Assembly: GCA_039519185.1 (NCBI GenBank) | Contig: CM076848.1 | Span: 124,938,371-125,002,370, forward strand | Source: Astragalus membranaceus | Taxonomy: Eukaryota > Streptophyta > Magnoliopsida > Fabales > Fabaceae | Direction of reading: 5' to 3' | Length of the DNA: 64,000 nt | Part shown: positions 43,579 through 56,687 of the stretch, piece by piece | How positions within the stretch are numbered: the first letter of the stretch is position 1 | Layout of the letters: each line of letters starts with the position of its first letter | The notes under the pieces: generated by a model | Database searches by the model: none | What the model was told of the DNA's origin: nothing | The model's input: the letters and a program-made list of their open reading frames with translations, nothing else | Translations under genes and position numbers: made by a program

Positions 43579-44773
43579 TGTTAACAATTCAGCAAGTGCA
43601 CTGAAAGCGTTGCAAGTAGTAAAATTACGGTAAGTACCGGTCGATTCCACAAGGATTGCGTGTTGTAACAATAGCAAATTTGATTAATTCTAGATTGTAA
43701 AAATTGAATTGATTTGTAATTGCGGAACGCGAAAATAAAGACTGTTGTTGAAATAACGAGAGAAAGCGATTAGGTGTCGAATCCTCTCCCTTCGCATATG
43801 TTATGAACCTTCAGCTAATTACAGATTAATTGTTTGAACTACCAGATTCAATTCACTATAGTAGGTTAAGGACAATTCCTTGCCTCAGAACCCCTTTTAC
43901 CTAATTGAGTTACCCTAATTCCTTAGGTGAATCATGCCAACCGGCAAAGCGATAAACTTAAGAAATAATGAATTCATGCATCCAACCCCATATTCCTATG
44001 GCGATCACAAGTACACGATCTAATACCCCATATCCAGCATGCAACCCATATCCCTATGCGATCACATAACCTAAATCATTATAATTATCATATGTAACTA
44101 TAAAGCATTACGATCAGAGGCATAGACTTATGATAATTCAAACAACTAATTGTATTAACCATAACAAAGTATCCATAACATAGGTTCGGGGAGAATCATC
44201 TCTCCCTAATCTTAGAAAATTAGTTACACATGGTGAATAGAGACATAACTAGAGTAGAGAAAGCAATACAAGTAAAGATAGACATAGGAACCTTCAACCC
44301 TCGTTCCCAAGTGGTGAAAATCTCCCAAAATCTGACTTTCCTCTGCTCCCAAAACGTCTGCTGCGCTCCAATTGCCCAAGCTCCCTTGAAAAAATGCAAA
44401 AACTGAATTAAAACCCTAACTTCAGCAAGCCATCGCGTCGCGACACGAGCCCGTCGCCACGCGATATTGGACAGAATTGTAGGTTGCTCCTGCATTAGGC
44501 TTCCATCGCGACGCGATATTGAACAGAAACTTGAGTTTTCCCAATTGTGCTGCATCTCCGAGCAAGTGTCTGGTTCGCCGAATGATAACACACAAACTGG
44601 AGGTCTTCAAGTACAAAATAACTCCAACAATGCAGGAATGGCTTACAAAAGGACTTCCTACTACAAATTTCTAATACTAGCTAAATCCCTATATACTGAC
44701 TATAATACAATCAAAACCCCGCACAATTGGTCCTAAAATTGGACAACTTACATCATATGATAGAGAGTCAACA
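43579..44773 (-). repeat. Array LTR 1 (complete outer end)
   Basis: 1195 bp. This is the only LTR with the terminal 50 bases (TGTTAACAATTCAGC to TTACGG). The other four begin at the internal deletion junction. Confidence 0.88.
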
Positions 44774-46588
44774 CAACCCCAAACTTAAACTTTTGCTTGT
44801 CCTCAAGCAAACATTCAATCCAGGCTGTGGCTACTTTTTTTATTTAGCTGTCACACATTCTACACAAACCAATAACTACACAGTATATCAAAAGTCATCA
44901 TCAACCTAATGCAGTAGCAAGACAACTAAATCGGTAAGATACAAGATCATAAGCAGGCAAGCATTCTCAAGTTATCTCTTTTTCACACATCTTACCGATG
45001 TTTCTCTCTTTGAGGTGTTTAGGGTATTCACTCAATTCACTGTACCTGCATCATCGTTTCATAGGCTTGAACAAGTACTATACAAATCAATACACAAGAG
45101 ATACATACACACTTTTTGAGGGCTTTCAAAGGTTGTAATGGGGCTTAGGTAAGGGTGGATACATTTGGATAAGTAGGTTACAACTTGGAGTAAGGCCTAC
45201 TTCTCTCTATGTCAATTTCAACAATCTCACTCACTTACCCATTTTCCCAAAGCATTCCACAAGAGAAGGAACTATTCACTTGTTTATTTATAACCTCTTT
45301 TTTTTGAATATATATATATATATATATATTCTTTTTCCTTCTTTTCTTTGTATGTTCCTTCTCTTGTATACCACCCCAAACTTAGAATGTTGCAATTCCA
45401 CGAGCAACCCCAAACTTAGAATGTTTCCCCACTCCCATGCTTTAATCCACCTAACTCCAAGTTAAGAAAAACTTAGGCTATGTTGTGCAGGAAAATTACA
45501 AAAAATAACAATTAGGCTCAGAGGGGCTAACAATGGATAGCAATTAGAGGGTTGGCTTGAAAGGCTCAGGGCTGCAAAAATATTGCCTCAGTTTATATAT
45601 AAATCACATGCAAGATAGTTAAGTACAAGATCAAGTTCTGCAGACTAATGCAAGCAAGGAATAATCACACAATGAATAGAAAAAGTGTTTGGGGGGAAAA
45701 CCTCACAGCTGGGAATTTTAAGAGATGTTACTTGAGAGAATGCCCACAGATGATCTCAGTCTGCCTCAACTTTTGGCATGACCACTAGCAATACCTGAGG
45801 ATAAAATTTGACACACTAGCAATCACAAGGTAAAATGCAAAACATATGACACTAAATACCACAATACCATCATAATTGAATCTGCTTGCAAAAAGCCTAG
45901 GGTAAATGTGCTTCCATATCACAGAATAAGTTGTAATAATATAGTACAGACCAAAGTGCAAAATAAATTCAAAAAGAAAACAAAGTACATAAAAGCTACA
46001 AAATAGTAAAGATCACCAATAGGTTGCCTCCCATTAAACGCTTCTTTAACGTCACTAGCTTGACGTCTTTGAGATCTCATGGATCTCTCAGCATTAGAAC
46101 CATTCGAGCCTCTTCTACAGTGTTCCCAAGGTAGGGCTTGAGTCTTTGTCCGTTGACCTTAAAAGATCTTTTGGACTCTGGCTCTTCTACTTCAATCGCC
46201 CCATATGGTGTCACTTCTTTAACCAGAAAATGCCCCGATCACTTGGATTTCAATTTTCCTGGAAAAATTATCTGAGCCTTGAGTTAAACAGCAACACTTG
46301 TTGCCCAGGTTGAAATTCCTTTCTTGAAATGTGCTTGTCATGGTGCCTCTTCATTTTTTCTTTGTAAATACGGTGTTCTCATATGCATGCAGGCGCATCT
46401 CATCCAACCCATGTAGCTGTAAGATCTTCTTCTCTCCATTTGCTGCAGGGTCAAAATTTAGGAATTTCAACGCCCAATAAGCTTTGTGTTCCAGCTCAAC
46501 CGGCAAATGACAAGATTTTCCATAGACCAATTAGTAGGGAGACATTCCTAATGGTGTCTTGTATGCTGTCCTGTATGCCCACAGTCCT
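44774..46588 (-). pseudogene. Array internal segment 1 with integrase C-terminus
   Basis: On the minus strand the segment opens at 46588 inside an Athila-type integrase: WAYRTAYKTPLGMSPY, then LVYGKSCHLPVELEHKAYWA and LHGLDEMRLHAYENTVF. After shifts come EVTPYGAIEVEE and SFKVNGQRLKPYLG (about 46150), then the GGGAGGCAACC phrase near 46025. About 1.2 kb of noncoding 3' region follows, with an (AT)11 tract at 45308-45329. It ends in a polypurine tract (minus strand GTTTAAGTTTGGGGTTG) at 44774-44790. A stop in SPY*LVY and several frameshifts disable it. Confidence 0.8.
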
Positions 46589-47734
46589 CGGTAAGTACCG
46601 GTCGATTCCACAGGGATTGCGTGTTGTAACAATAGCAAATTTGATTAATTCTAGATTGTAAAAATTGAATTGATTTGTAATTGCGGAACGCGAAAATAAA
46701 GACTGTTGTTGAAATAACGAGAGAAAGCGATTAGGTGTCGAATCCTCTCCCTTCGCATATGTTATGAACCTTCAGCTAATTACAGATTAATTGTTTGAAC
46801 TACCAGATTCAATTCACTATAGTAGGTTAAGGACAATTCCTTGCCTCAGAACCCCTTTTACCTAATTGAGTTACCCTAATTCCTTAGGTGAATCATGCCA
46901 ACCGGCAAAGCGATAAACTTAAGAAATAATGAATTCATGCATCCAACCCCATATTCCTATGGCGATCACAAGTACACGATCTAATACCCCATATCCAGCA
47001 TGCAACCCATATCCCTATGCGATCACATAACCTAAATCATTATAATTATCATATGTAACTATAAAGCATTACGATCAGAGGCATAGACTTATGATAATTC
47101 AAACAACTAATTGTATTAACCATAACAAAGTATCCATAACATAGGTTCGGGGAGAATCATCTCTCCCTAATCTGAGAAAATTAGTTACACATGGTGAATA
47201 GAGACATAACTAGAGTAGAGAAAGCAATACAAGTAAAGATAGACATAGGAACCTTCAACCCTCGTTCCCAAGTGGTGAAAATCTCCCAAAATCTGACTTT
47301 CCTCTGCTCCCAAAACGTCTGCTGCGCTCCAATTGCCCAAGCTCCCTTGAAAAAATGCAAAAACTGAATTAAAACCCTAACTTCAGCAAGCCATCGCGTC
47401 GCGACACGAGCCCGTCGCCACGCGATATTGGACAGAATTGTAGGTTGCTCCTGCATCAGGCTTCCATCGCGACGCGATATTGAACAGAAACTTGAGTTTT
47501 CCCAATTGTGCTGCATCTCCGAGCAAGTGTCTGGTTCGCCGAATGATAACACACAAACTGGAGGTCTTCAAGTACAAAATAACTCCAACAATGCAGGAAT
47601 GGCTTACAAAAGGACTTCCTACTACAAATTTCTAATACTAGCTAAATCCCTATATACTGACTATAATACAATCAAAACCCCGCACAATTGGTCCTAAAAT
47701 TGGACAACTTACATCATATGATAGAGAGTCAACA
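46589..47734 (-). repeat. Array LTR 2
   Basis: 1146 bp, nearly identical to LTR 1 from CGGTAAGTACC onward. Shares the variant AATCTGAGAAA (near 47170) with LTR 3. Confidence 0.88.
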
Positions 47735-48264
47735 CAACCCCAAACTTAAACTTTTGCTTGTCCTCAAGCAAACATTCAATCCAGGCTGTGGCTACTTTTT
47801 TTATTTAGCTGTCACACATTCTACACAAACCAATAACTACACAGTATATCAAAAGTCATCATCAACCTAATGCAGTAGCAAGACAACTAAATCGGTAAGA
47901 TACAAGATCATAAGCAGGCAAGCATTCTCAAGTTATCTCTTTTTCACACATCTTACCGATGTTTCTCTCTTTGAGGTGTTTAGGGTATTCACTCAATTCA
48001 CTGTACCTGCATCATCGTTTCATAGGCTTGAACAAGTACTATACAAATCAATACACAAGAGATACATACACACTTTTTGAGGGCTTTCAAAGGTTGTAAT
48101 GGGGCTTAGGTAAGGGTGGATACATTTGGATAAGTAGGTTACAACTTGGAGTAAGGCCTACTTCTCTCTATGTCAATTTCAACAATCTCACTCACTTACC
48201 CATTTTCCCAAAGCATTCCACAAGAGAAGGAACTATTCACTTGTTTATTTATAACCTCTTTTTT

Positions 48265-48310
<46 letters not shown>

Positions 48311-49567
48311 TTTTTCCTTCTTTTCTTTGTATGTTCCTTCTCTTGTATACCACCCCAAACTTAGAATGTTGCAATTCCACGAGCAACCCCAAACTTAGAA
48401 TGTTTCCCCACTCCCATGCTTTAATCCACCTAACTCCAAGTTAAGAAAAACTTAGGCTATGTTGTGCAGGAAAATTACAAAAAATAACAATTAGGCTCAG
48501 AGGGGCTAACAATGGATAGCAATTAGAGGGTTGGCTTGAAAGGCTCAGGGCTGCAAAAATATTGCCTCAGTGTATATATAAATCACATGCAAGATAGTTA
48601 AGTACAAGATCAAGTTCTGCAGACTAATGCAAGCAAGGAATAATCACACAATGAATAGAAAAAGTGTTTGGGGGGAAAACCTCACAGCTGGGAATTTTAA
48701 GAGATGTTACTTGAGAGAATGCCCACAGATGATCTCAGTCTGCCTCAACTTTTGGCATGACCACTAGCAATACCTGAGGATAAAATTTGACACACTAGCA
48801 ATCACAAGGTAAAATGCAAAACATATGACACTAAATACCACAATACCATCATAATTGAATCTGCTTGCAAAAAGCCTAGGGTAAATGTGCTTCCATATCA
48901 CAGAATAAGTTGTAATAATATAGTACAGACCAAAGTGCAAAATAAATTCAAAAAGAAAACAAAGTACATAAAAGCTACAAAATAGTAAAGATCACCAATA
49001 GGTTGCCTCCCATTAAACGCTTCTTTAACGTCACTAGCTTGACGTCTTTGAGATCTCATGGATCTCTCAGCATTAGAACCATTCGAGCCTCTTCTACAGT
49101 GTTCCCAAGGTAGGGCTTGAGTCTTTGTCCGTTGACCTTAAAAGATCTTTTGGACTCTGGCTCTTCTACTTCAATCGCCCCATATGGTGTCACTTCTTTA
49201 ACCAGAAAATGCCCCGATCACTTGGATTTCAATTTTCCTGGAAAAATTATCTGAGCCTTGAGTTAAACAGCAACACTTGTTGCCCAGGTTGAAATTCCTT
49301 TCTTGAAATGTGCTTGTCATGGTGCCTCTTCATTTTTTCTTTGTAAATACGGTGTTCTCATATGCATGCAGGCGCATCTCATCCAACCCATGTAGCTGTA
49401 AGATCTTCTTCTCTCCATTTGCTGCAGGGTCAAAATTTAGGAATTTCAACGCCCAATAAGCTTTGTGTTCTAGCTCAACCGGCAAATGACAAGATTTGCC
49501 ATAGACCAATTAGTAGGGAGACATTCCTAATGGTGTCTTGTATGCTGTCCTGTATGCCCACAGTCCT
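47735..49567 (-). pseudogene. Array internal segment 2
   Basis: Same content as segment 1: integrase C-terminal remnant about 49001-49567, noncoding region, purine tract at 47735. Its AT tract has about 20 repeats (48269-48308). Confidence 0.8.
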
Positions 49568-50713
49568 CGGTAAGTACCGGTCGATTCCACAGGGATTGCG
49601 TGTTGTAACAATAGCAAATTTGATTAATTCTAGATTGTAAAAATTGAATTGATTTGTAATTGCGGAACGCGAAAATAAAGACTGTTGTTGAAATAACGAG
49701 AGAAAGCGATTAGGTGTCGAATCCTCTCCCTTCGCATATGTTATGAACCTTCAGCTAATTACAGATTAATTGTTTGAACTACCAGATTCAATTCACTATA
49801 GTAGGTTAAGGACAATTCCTTGCCTCAGAACCCCTTTTACCTAATTGAGTTACCCTAATTCCTTAGGTGAATCATGCCAACCGGCAAAGCGATAAACTTA
49901 AGAAATAATGAATTCATGCATCCAACCCCATATTCCTATGGCGATCACAAGTACACGATCTAATACCCCATATCCAGCATGCAACCCATATCCCTATGCG
50001 ATCACATAACCTAAATCATTATAATTATCATATGTAACTATAAAGCATTACGATCAGAGGCATAGACTTATGATAATTCAAACAACTAATTGTATTAACC
50101 ATAACAAAGTATCCATAACATAGGTTCGGGGAGAATCATCTCTCCCTAATCTGAGAAAATTAGTTACACATGGTGAATAGAGACATAACTAGAGTAGAGA
50201 AAGCAATACAAGTAAAGATAGACATAGGAACCTTCAACCCTCGTTCCCAAGTGGTGAAAATCTCCCAAAATCTGACTTTCCTCTGCTCCCAAAACGTCTG
50301 CTGCGCTCCAATTGCCCAAGCTCCCTTGAAAAAATGCAAAAACTGAATTAAAACCCTAACTTCAGCAAGCCATCGCGTCGCGACACGAGCCCGTCGCCAC
50401 GCGATATTGGACAGAATTGTAGGTTGCTCCTGCATCAGGCTTCCATCGCGACGCGATATTGAACAGAAACTTGAGTTTTCCCAATTGTGCTGCATCTCCG
50501 AGCAAGTGTCTGGTTCGCCGAATGATAACACACAAACTGGAGGTCTTCAAGTACAAAATAACTCCAACAATGCAGGAATGGCTTACAAAAGGACTTCCTA
50601 CTACAAATTTCTAATACTAGCTAAATCCCTATATACTGACTATAATACAATCAAAACCCCGCACAATTGGTCCTAAAATTGGACAACTTACATCATATGA
50701 TAGAGAGTCAACA
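49568..50713 (-). repeat. Array LTR 3
   Basis: 1146 bp, nearly identical to LTR 2. Confidence 0.88.
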
Positions 50714-51243
50714 CAACCCCAAACTTAAACTTTTGCTTGTCCTCAAGCAAACATTCAATCCAGGCTGTGGCTACTTTTTTTATTTAGCTGTCACACATTC
50801 TACACAAACCAATAACTACACAGTATATCAAAAGTCATCATCAACCTAATGCAGTAGCAAGACAACTAAATCGGTAAGATACAAGATCATAAGCAGGCAA
50901 GCATTCTCAAGTTATCTCTTTTTCACACATCTTACCGATGTTTCTCTCTTTGAGGTGTTTAGGGTATTCACTCAATTCACTGTACCTGCATCATCGTTTC
51001 ATAGGCTTGAACAAGTACTATACAAATCAATACACAAGAGATACATACACACTTTTTGAGGGCTTTCAAAGGTTGTAATGGGGCTTAGGTAAGGGTGGAT
51101 ACATTTGGATAAGTAGGTTACAACTTGGAGTAAGGCCTACTTCTCTCTATGTCAATTTCAACAATCTCACTCACTTACCCATTTTCCCAAAGCATTCCAC
51201 AAGAGAAGGAACTATTCACTTGTTTATTTATAACCTCTTTTTT

Positions 51244-51287
<44 letters not shown>

Positions 51288-52544
51288 TTTTTCCTTCTTT
51301 TCTTTGTATGTTCCTTCTCTTGTATACCACCCCAAACTTAGAATGTTGCAATTCCACGAGCAACCCCAAACTTAGAATGTTTCCCCACTCCCATGCTTTA
51401 ATCCACCTAACTCCAAGTTAAGAAAAACTTAGGCTATGTTGTGCAGGAAAATTACAAAAAATAACAATTAGGCTCAGAGGGGCTAACAATGGATAGCAAT
51501 TAGAGGGTTGGCTTGAAAGGCTCAGGGCTGCAAAAATATTGCCTCAGTGTATATATAAATCACATGCAAGATAGTTAAGTACAAGATCAAGTTCTGCAGA
51601 CTAATGCAAGCAAGGAATAATCACACAATGAATAGAAAAAGTGTTTGGGGGGAAAACCTCACAGCTGGGAATTTTAAGAGATGTTACTTGAGAGAATGCC
51701 CACAGATGATCTCAGTCTGCCTCAACTTTTGGCATGACCACTAGCAATACCTGAAGATAAAATTTGACACACTAGCAATCACAAGGTAAAATGCAAAACA
51801 TATGACACTAAATACCACAATACCATCATAATTGAATCTGCTTGCAAAAAGCCTAGGGTAAATGTGCTTCCATATCACAGAATAAGTTGTAATAATATAG
51901 TACAGACCAAAGTGCAAAATAAATTCAAAAAGAAAACAAAGTACATAAAAGCTACAAAATAGTAAAGATCACCAATAGGTTGCCTCCCATTAAACGCTTC
52001 TTTAACGTCACTAGCTTGACGTCTTTGAGATCTCATGGATCTCTCAGCATTAGAACCATTCGAGCCTCTTCTACAGTGTTCCCAAGGTAGGGCTTGAGTC
52101 TTTGTCCGTTGACCTTAAAAGATCTTTTGGACTCTGGCTCTTCTACTTCAATCGCCCCATATGGTGTCACTTCTTTAACCAGAAAATGCCCCGATCACTT
52201 GGATTTCAATTTTCCTGGAAAAATTATCTGAGCCTTGAGTTAAACAGCAACACTTGTTGCCCAGGTTGAAATTCCTTTCTTGAAATGTGCTTGTCATGGT
52301 GCCTCTTCATTTTTTCTTTGTAAATACGGTGTTCTCATATGCATGCAGGCGCATCTCATCCAACCCATGTAGCTGTAAGATCTTCTTCTCTCCATTTGCT
52401 GCAGGGTCAAAATTTAGGAATTTCAACGCCCAATAAGCTTTGTGTTCCAGCTCAACCGGCAAATGACAAGATTTGCCATAGACCAATTAGTAGGGAGACA
52501 TTCCTAATGGTGTCTTGTATGCTGTCCTGTATGCCCACAGTCCT
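50714..52544 (-). pseudogene. Array internal segment 3
   Basis: Integrase remnant about 51979-52544 and noncoding region. The AT tract has about 19 repeats (51248-51285). Carries CCTGAAGATA near 51750, shared with segment 4 but not with 1 and 2 (CCTGAGGATA). Confidence 0.8.
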
Positions 52545-53690
52545 CGGTAAGTACCGGTCGATTCCACAGGGATTGCGTGTTGTAACAATAGCAAATTTGA
52601 TTAATTCTAGATTGTAAAAATTGAATTGATTTGTAATTGCGGAACGTGAAAATAAAGACTGTTGTTGAAATAACGAGAGAAAGCGATTAGGTGTCGAATC
52701 CTCTCCCTTCACCTATGTTATGAACCATCAGCTAATTACAGATTAATTGTTTGAATTACCAAACTCAATTCACTATAGTAGGTTAAGGACAATTCCTTGC
52801 CTCAGAACCCCTTTTACCTAATTGAGTTACCCTAATTCCTTAGGTGAATCATGCCAACCGGTAAAGCAATAAACTTAAGAAATAAAGAATTCATGCATCC
52901 AACCCCATATTCCTATGGCGATCACAAGTACACGATCTAATACCCCATATCCAGCATGCAACCCATATCCCTATGCGATCACATAACCTAAATCATTATA
53001 ATTATCATATGTAACTATAAAGCATTATGATCAGAGGCATAGACTTATGATAATTCAAACAACTAATTGTATTAACCATAACAAAGTATCCATAACATAG
53101 GTTCGGGGAGAATCATCTCTCCCTAATGTTAGAAAATTAGTTACACATGGTGAATAGAGACATAACTAGAGTAGAGAAAGCAATACAAGTAAAGATAGAC
53201 ATAGGAACCTTCAACCCTCGTTCCCAAGTGGTGAAAATCTCCCAAAATCTGACTTTCCTCTGCTCCCAAAACGTCTGCTGCGCTCCAATTGCCCAAGCTC
53301 CCTTGAAAAAATGCAAAAACTGAATTAAAACCCTAACTTCAGCAAGCCATCGCGTCGCGACACGAGCCCGTCGCCACGCGATATTGGACAGAATTGTAGG
53401 TTGCTCCTGCATCAGGCTTCCATCGCGACGCGATATTGAACAGAAACTTGAGTTTTCCCAATTGTGCTGCATCTCCGAGCAAGTGTCTGGTTCGCCGAAT
53501 GATAACACACAAACTGGAGGTCTTCAAGTACAAAATAACTCCAACAATGCAGGAATGGTTTACAAAAGGACTTCCTACTACAAATTTCTAATACTAGCTA
53601 AATCCCTATATACTGACTATAATACAATCAAAACCCCGCACAATTGGTCCTAAAATTGGACAACTTACATCATATGATAGAGAGTCAACA
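52545..53690 (-). repeat. Array LTR 4
   Basis: 1146 bp. Shares several variants in its left half with LTR 5 only, for example GGAACGTGAAA, TTCACCTATG and GGTAAAGCAATAA. Confidence 0.88.
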
Positions 53691-54220
53691 CAACCCCAAA
53701 CTTAAACTTTTGCTTGTCCTCAAGCAAACATTCAATCCAGGCTGTGGCTACTTTTTTTATTTAGCTGTCACACATTCTACACAAACCAATAACTACACAG
53801 TATATCAAAAGTCATCATCAACCTAATGCAGTAGCAAGACAACTAAATCGGTAAGATACAAGATCATAAGCAGGCAAGCATTCTCAAGTTATCTCTTTTT
53901 CACACATCTTACCGATGTTTCTCTCTTTGAGGTGTTTAGGGTATTCACTCAATTCACTGTACCTGCATCATCGTTTCATAGGCTTGAACAAGTACTATAC
54001 AAATCAATACACAAGAGATACATACACACTTTTTGAGGGCTTTCAAAGGTTGTAATGGGGCTTAGGTAAGGGTGGATACATTTGGATAAGTAGGTTACAA
54101 CTTGGAGTAAGGCCTACTTCTCTCTATGTCAATTTCAACAATCTCACTCACTTACCCATTTTCCCAAAGCATTCCACAAGAGAAGGAACTATTCACTTGT
54201 TTATTTATAACCTCTTTTTT

Positions 54221-54278
<58 letters not shown>

Positions 54279-55535
54279 TTTTTCCTTCTTTTCTTTGTAT
54301 GTTCCTTCTCTTGTATACCACCCCAAACTTAGAATGTTGCAATTCCACGAGCAACCCCAAACTTAGAATGTTTCCCCACTCCCATGCTTTAATCCACCTA
54401 ACTCCAAGTTAAGAAAAACTTAGGCTATGTTGTGCAGGAAAATTACAAAAAATAACAATTAGGCTCAGAGGGGCTAACAATGGATAGCAATTAGAGGGTT
54501 GGCTTGAAAGGCTCAGGGCTGCAAAAATATTGCCTCAGTGTATATATAAATCACATGCAAGATAGTTAAGTACAAGATCAAGTTCTGCAGACTAATGCAA
54601 GCAAGGAATAATCACACAATGAATAGAAAAAGTGTTTGGGGGGAAAACCTCACAGCTGGGAATTTTAAGAGATGTTACTTGAGAGAATGCCCACAGATGA
54701 TCTCAGTCTGCCTCAACTTTTGGCATGACCACTAGCAATACCTGAAGATAAAATTTGACACACTAGCAATCACAAGGTAAAATGCAAAACATATGACACT
54801 AAATATCACAATACCATCATAATTGAATCTGCTTGCAAAAAGCCTAGGGTAAATGTGCTTCCATATCACAGAATAAGTTGTAATAATATAGTACAGACCA
54901 AAGTGCAAAATAAATTCAAAAAGAAAACAAAGTACATAAAAGCTACAAAATAGTAAAGATCACCAATAGGTTGCCTCCCATTAAACGCTTCTTTAACGTC
55001 ACTAGCTTGACGTCTTTGAGATCTCATGGATCTCTCAGCATTAGAACCATTCGAGCCTCTTCTACAGTGTTCCCAAGGTAGGGCTTGAGTCTTTGTCCGT
55101 TGACCTTAAAAGATCTTTTGGACTCTGGCTCTTCTACTTCAATCGCCCCATATGGTGTCACTTCTTTAACCAGAAAATGCCCCGATCACTTGGATTTCAA
55201 TTTTCCTGGAAAAATTATCTGAGCCTTGAGTTAAACAGCAACACTTGTTGCCCAGGTTGAAATTCCTTTCTTGAAATGTGCTTGTCATGGTGCCTCTTCA
55301 TTTTTTCTTTGTAAATACGGTGTTCTCATATGCATGCAGGCGCATCTCATCCAACCCATGTAGCTGTAAGATCTTCTTCTCTCCATTTGCTGCAGGGTCA
55401 AAATTTAGGAATTTCAACGCCCAATAAGCTTTGTGTTCCAGCTCAACCGGCAAATGACAAGATTTGCCATAGACCAATTAGTAGGGAGACATTCCTAATG
55501 GTGTCTTGTATGCTGTCCTGTATGCCCACAGTCCT
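53691..55535 (-). pseudogene. Array internal segment 4
   Basis: Integrase remnant about 54970-55535 and noncoding region. Longest AT tract of the four, about 26 repeats (54225-54276). Confidence 0.8.
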
Positions 55536-56682
55536 CGGTAAGTACCGGTCGATTCCACAGGGATTGCGTGTTGTAACAATAGCAAATTTGATTAATTCTA
55601 GATTGTAAAAATTGAATTGATTTGTAATTGCGGAACGTGAAAATAAAGACTGTTGTTGAAATAACGAGAGAAAGCGATTAGGTGTCGAATCCTCTCCCTT
55701 CACCTATGTTATGAACCATCAGCTAATTACAGATTAATTGTTTGAATTACCAGATTCAATTCACTATAGTAGGTTAAGGACAATTCCTTGCCTCAGAACC
55801 CCTTTTACCTAATTGAGTTACCCTAATTCCTTAGGTGAATCATGCCAACCGGTAAAGCAATAAACTTAAGAAATAAAGAATTCATGCATCCAACCCCATA
55901 TTCCTATGGCGATCACAAGTACACGATCTAATACCCCATATCCAGCATGCAACCCATATCCCTATGCGATCACATAACCTAAATCATTATAATTATCATA
56001 TGTAACTATAAAGCATTATGATCAGAGGCATAGACTTATGATAATTCAAACAACTAATTGTATTAACCATAACAAAGTATCCATAACATAGGTTCGGGGA
56101 GAATCATCTCTCCCTAATCTTAGAAAATTAGTTACACATGGTTAATAGAGACATAACTAGAGTAGAGAAAGCAATACAAGTAAAGATAGACATAGGAACC
56201 TTCAACCCTCATTCCTAAGTGGTGAAAAGCTCCCAGAATCTGACTTTCCTCTGCTCCCAAAACGTCTGCTGCGCTCCAATTGACCAAGCTCCCTTGAAAA
56301 AAATGCAAAAACTGAATTAAAACCCTAACTTCAGCAAGCCATCGCGTCGCGACACGAGCCCGTCTCGACGCGATATTGGACAGAATTGTAGGTTGTTCCT
56401 GCATCAGGCTTCCATCGCGACGCGATATTGAACAGAAACTTGAGTCTTCCCAATTGTGCTGCATCTCCGGGCAAGTGTCTGGTTCGCCGAATGATAATAC
56501 ACAAACTGGAGGTCTTCAAGTACAAAATAACTCCAACAATGCAGGAATGGCTTACAAAAGGACTTCCTACTACAAATTTCTAATACTAGCTAAATCCCCA
56601 TATACTGACTATAATACAATCAAAACCCCGCACAATTGGTCCTAAAATTGGACAACTTACATCATATGACAGAGAGTCAACA
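55536..56682 (-). repeat. Array LTR 5 (outer, divergent right half)
   Basis: 1147 bp. The left half matches LTR 4. The right half (from about 56140) carries many private changes (for example CATTCCTAAG, GAAAAGCTCCCAG, CCGTCTCGACGCG) and ends at the GAGGC target site. Confidence 0.88.
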
Positions 56683-56687
56683 GAGGC

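Larger units (their letters stand above)
43579..56682 (-). mobile_element. Multi-LTR tandem array of an Athila-like element
   Basis: 13.1 kb inserted as one unit: perfect 5-bp target duplication GAGGC at 43574-43578 and 56683-56687, outer ends TGTTAACAATTC and GAGTCAACA. Inside, five LTR copies alternate with four internal segments (period about 2960-2990 bp). Orientation is minus, shown by the purine tract on the minus strand beside each LTR and by minus-strand integrase fragments. Primer site, gag and most of pol are missing from every unit with the same junction (at CGGTAAGTACC), so one deleted element was amplified afterwards. No unit encodes a complete protein. Confidence 0.9.

Noticed and set aside
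44220..56525. Conserved 123-, 89- and 64-codon frames repeated in every LTR of the array
   Set aside because: They are identical only because the LTRs are tandem copies; they overlap on both strands and resemble no protein.
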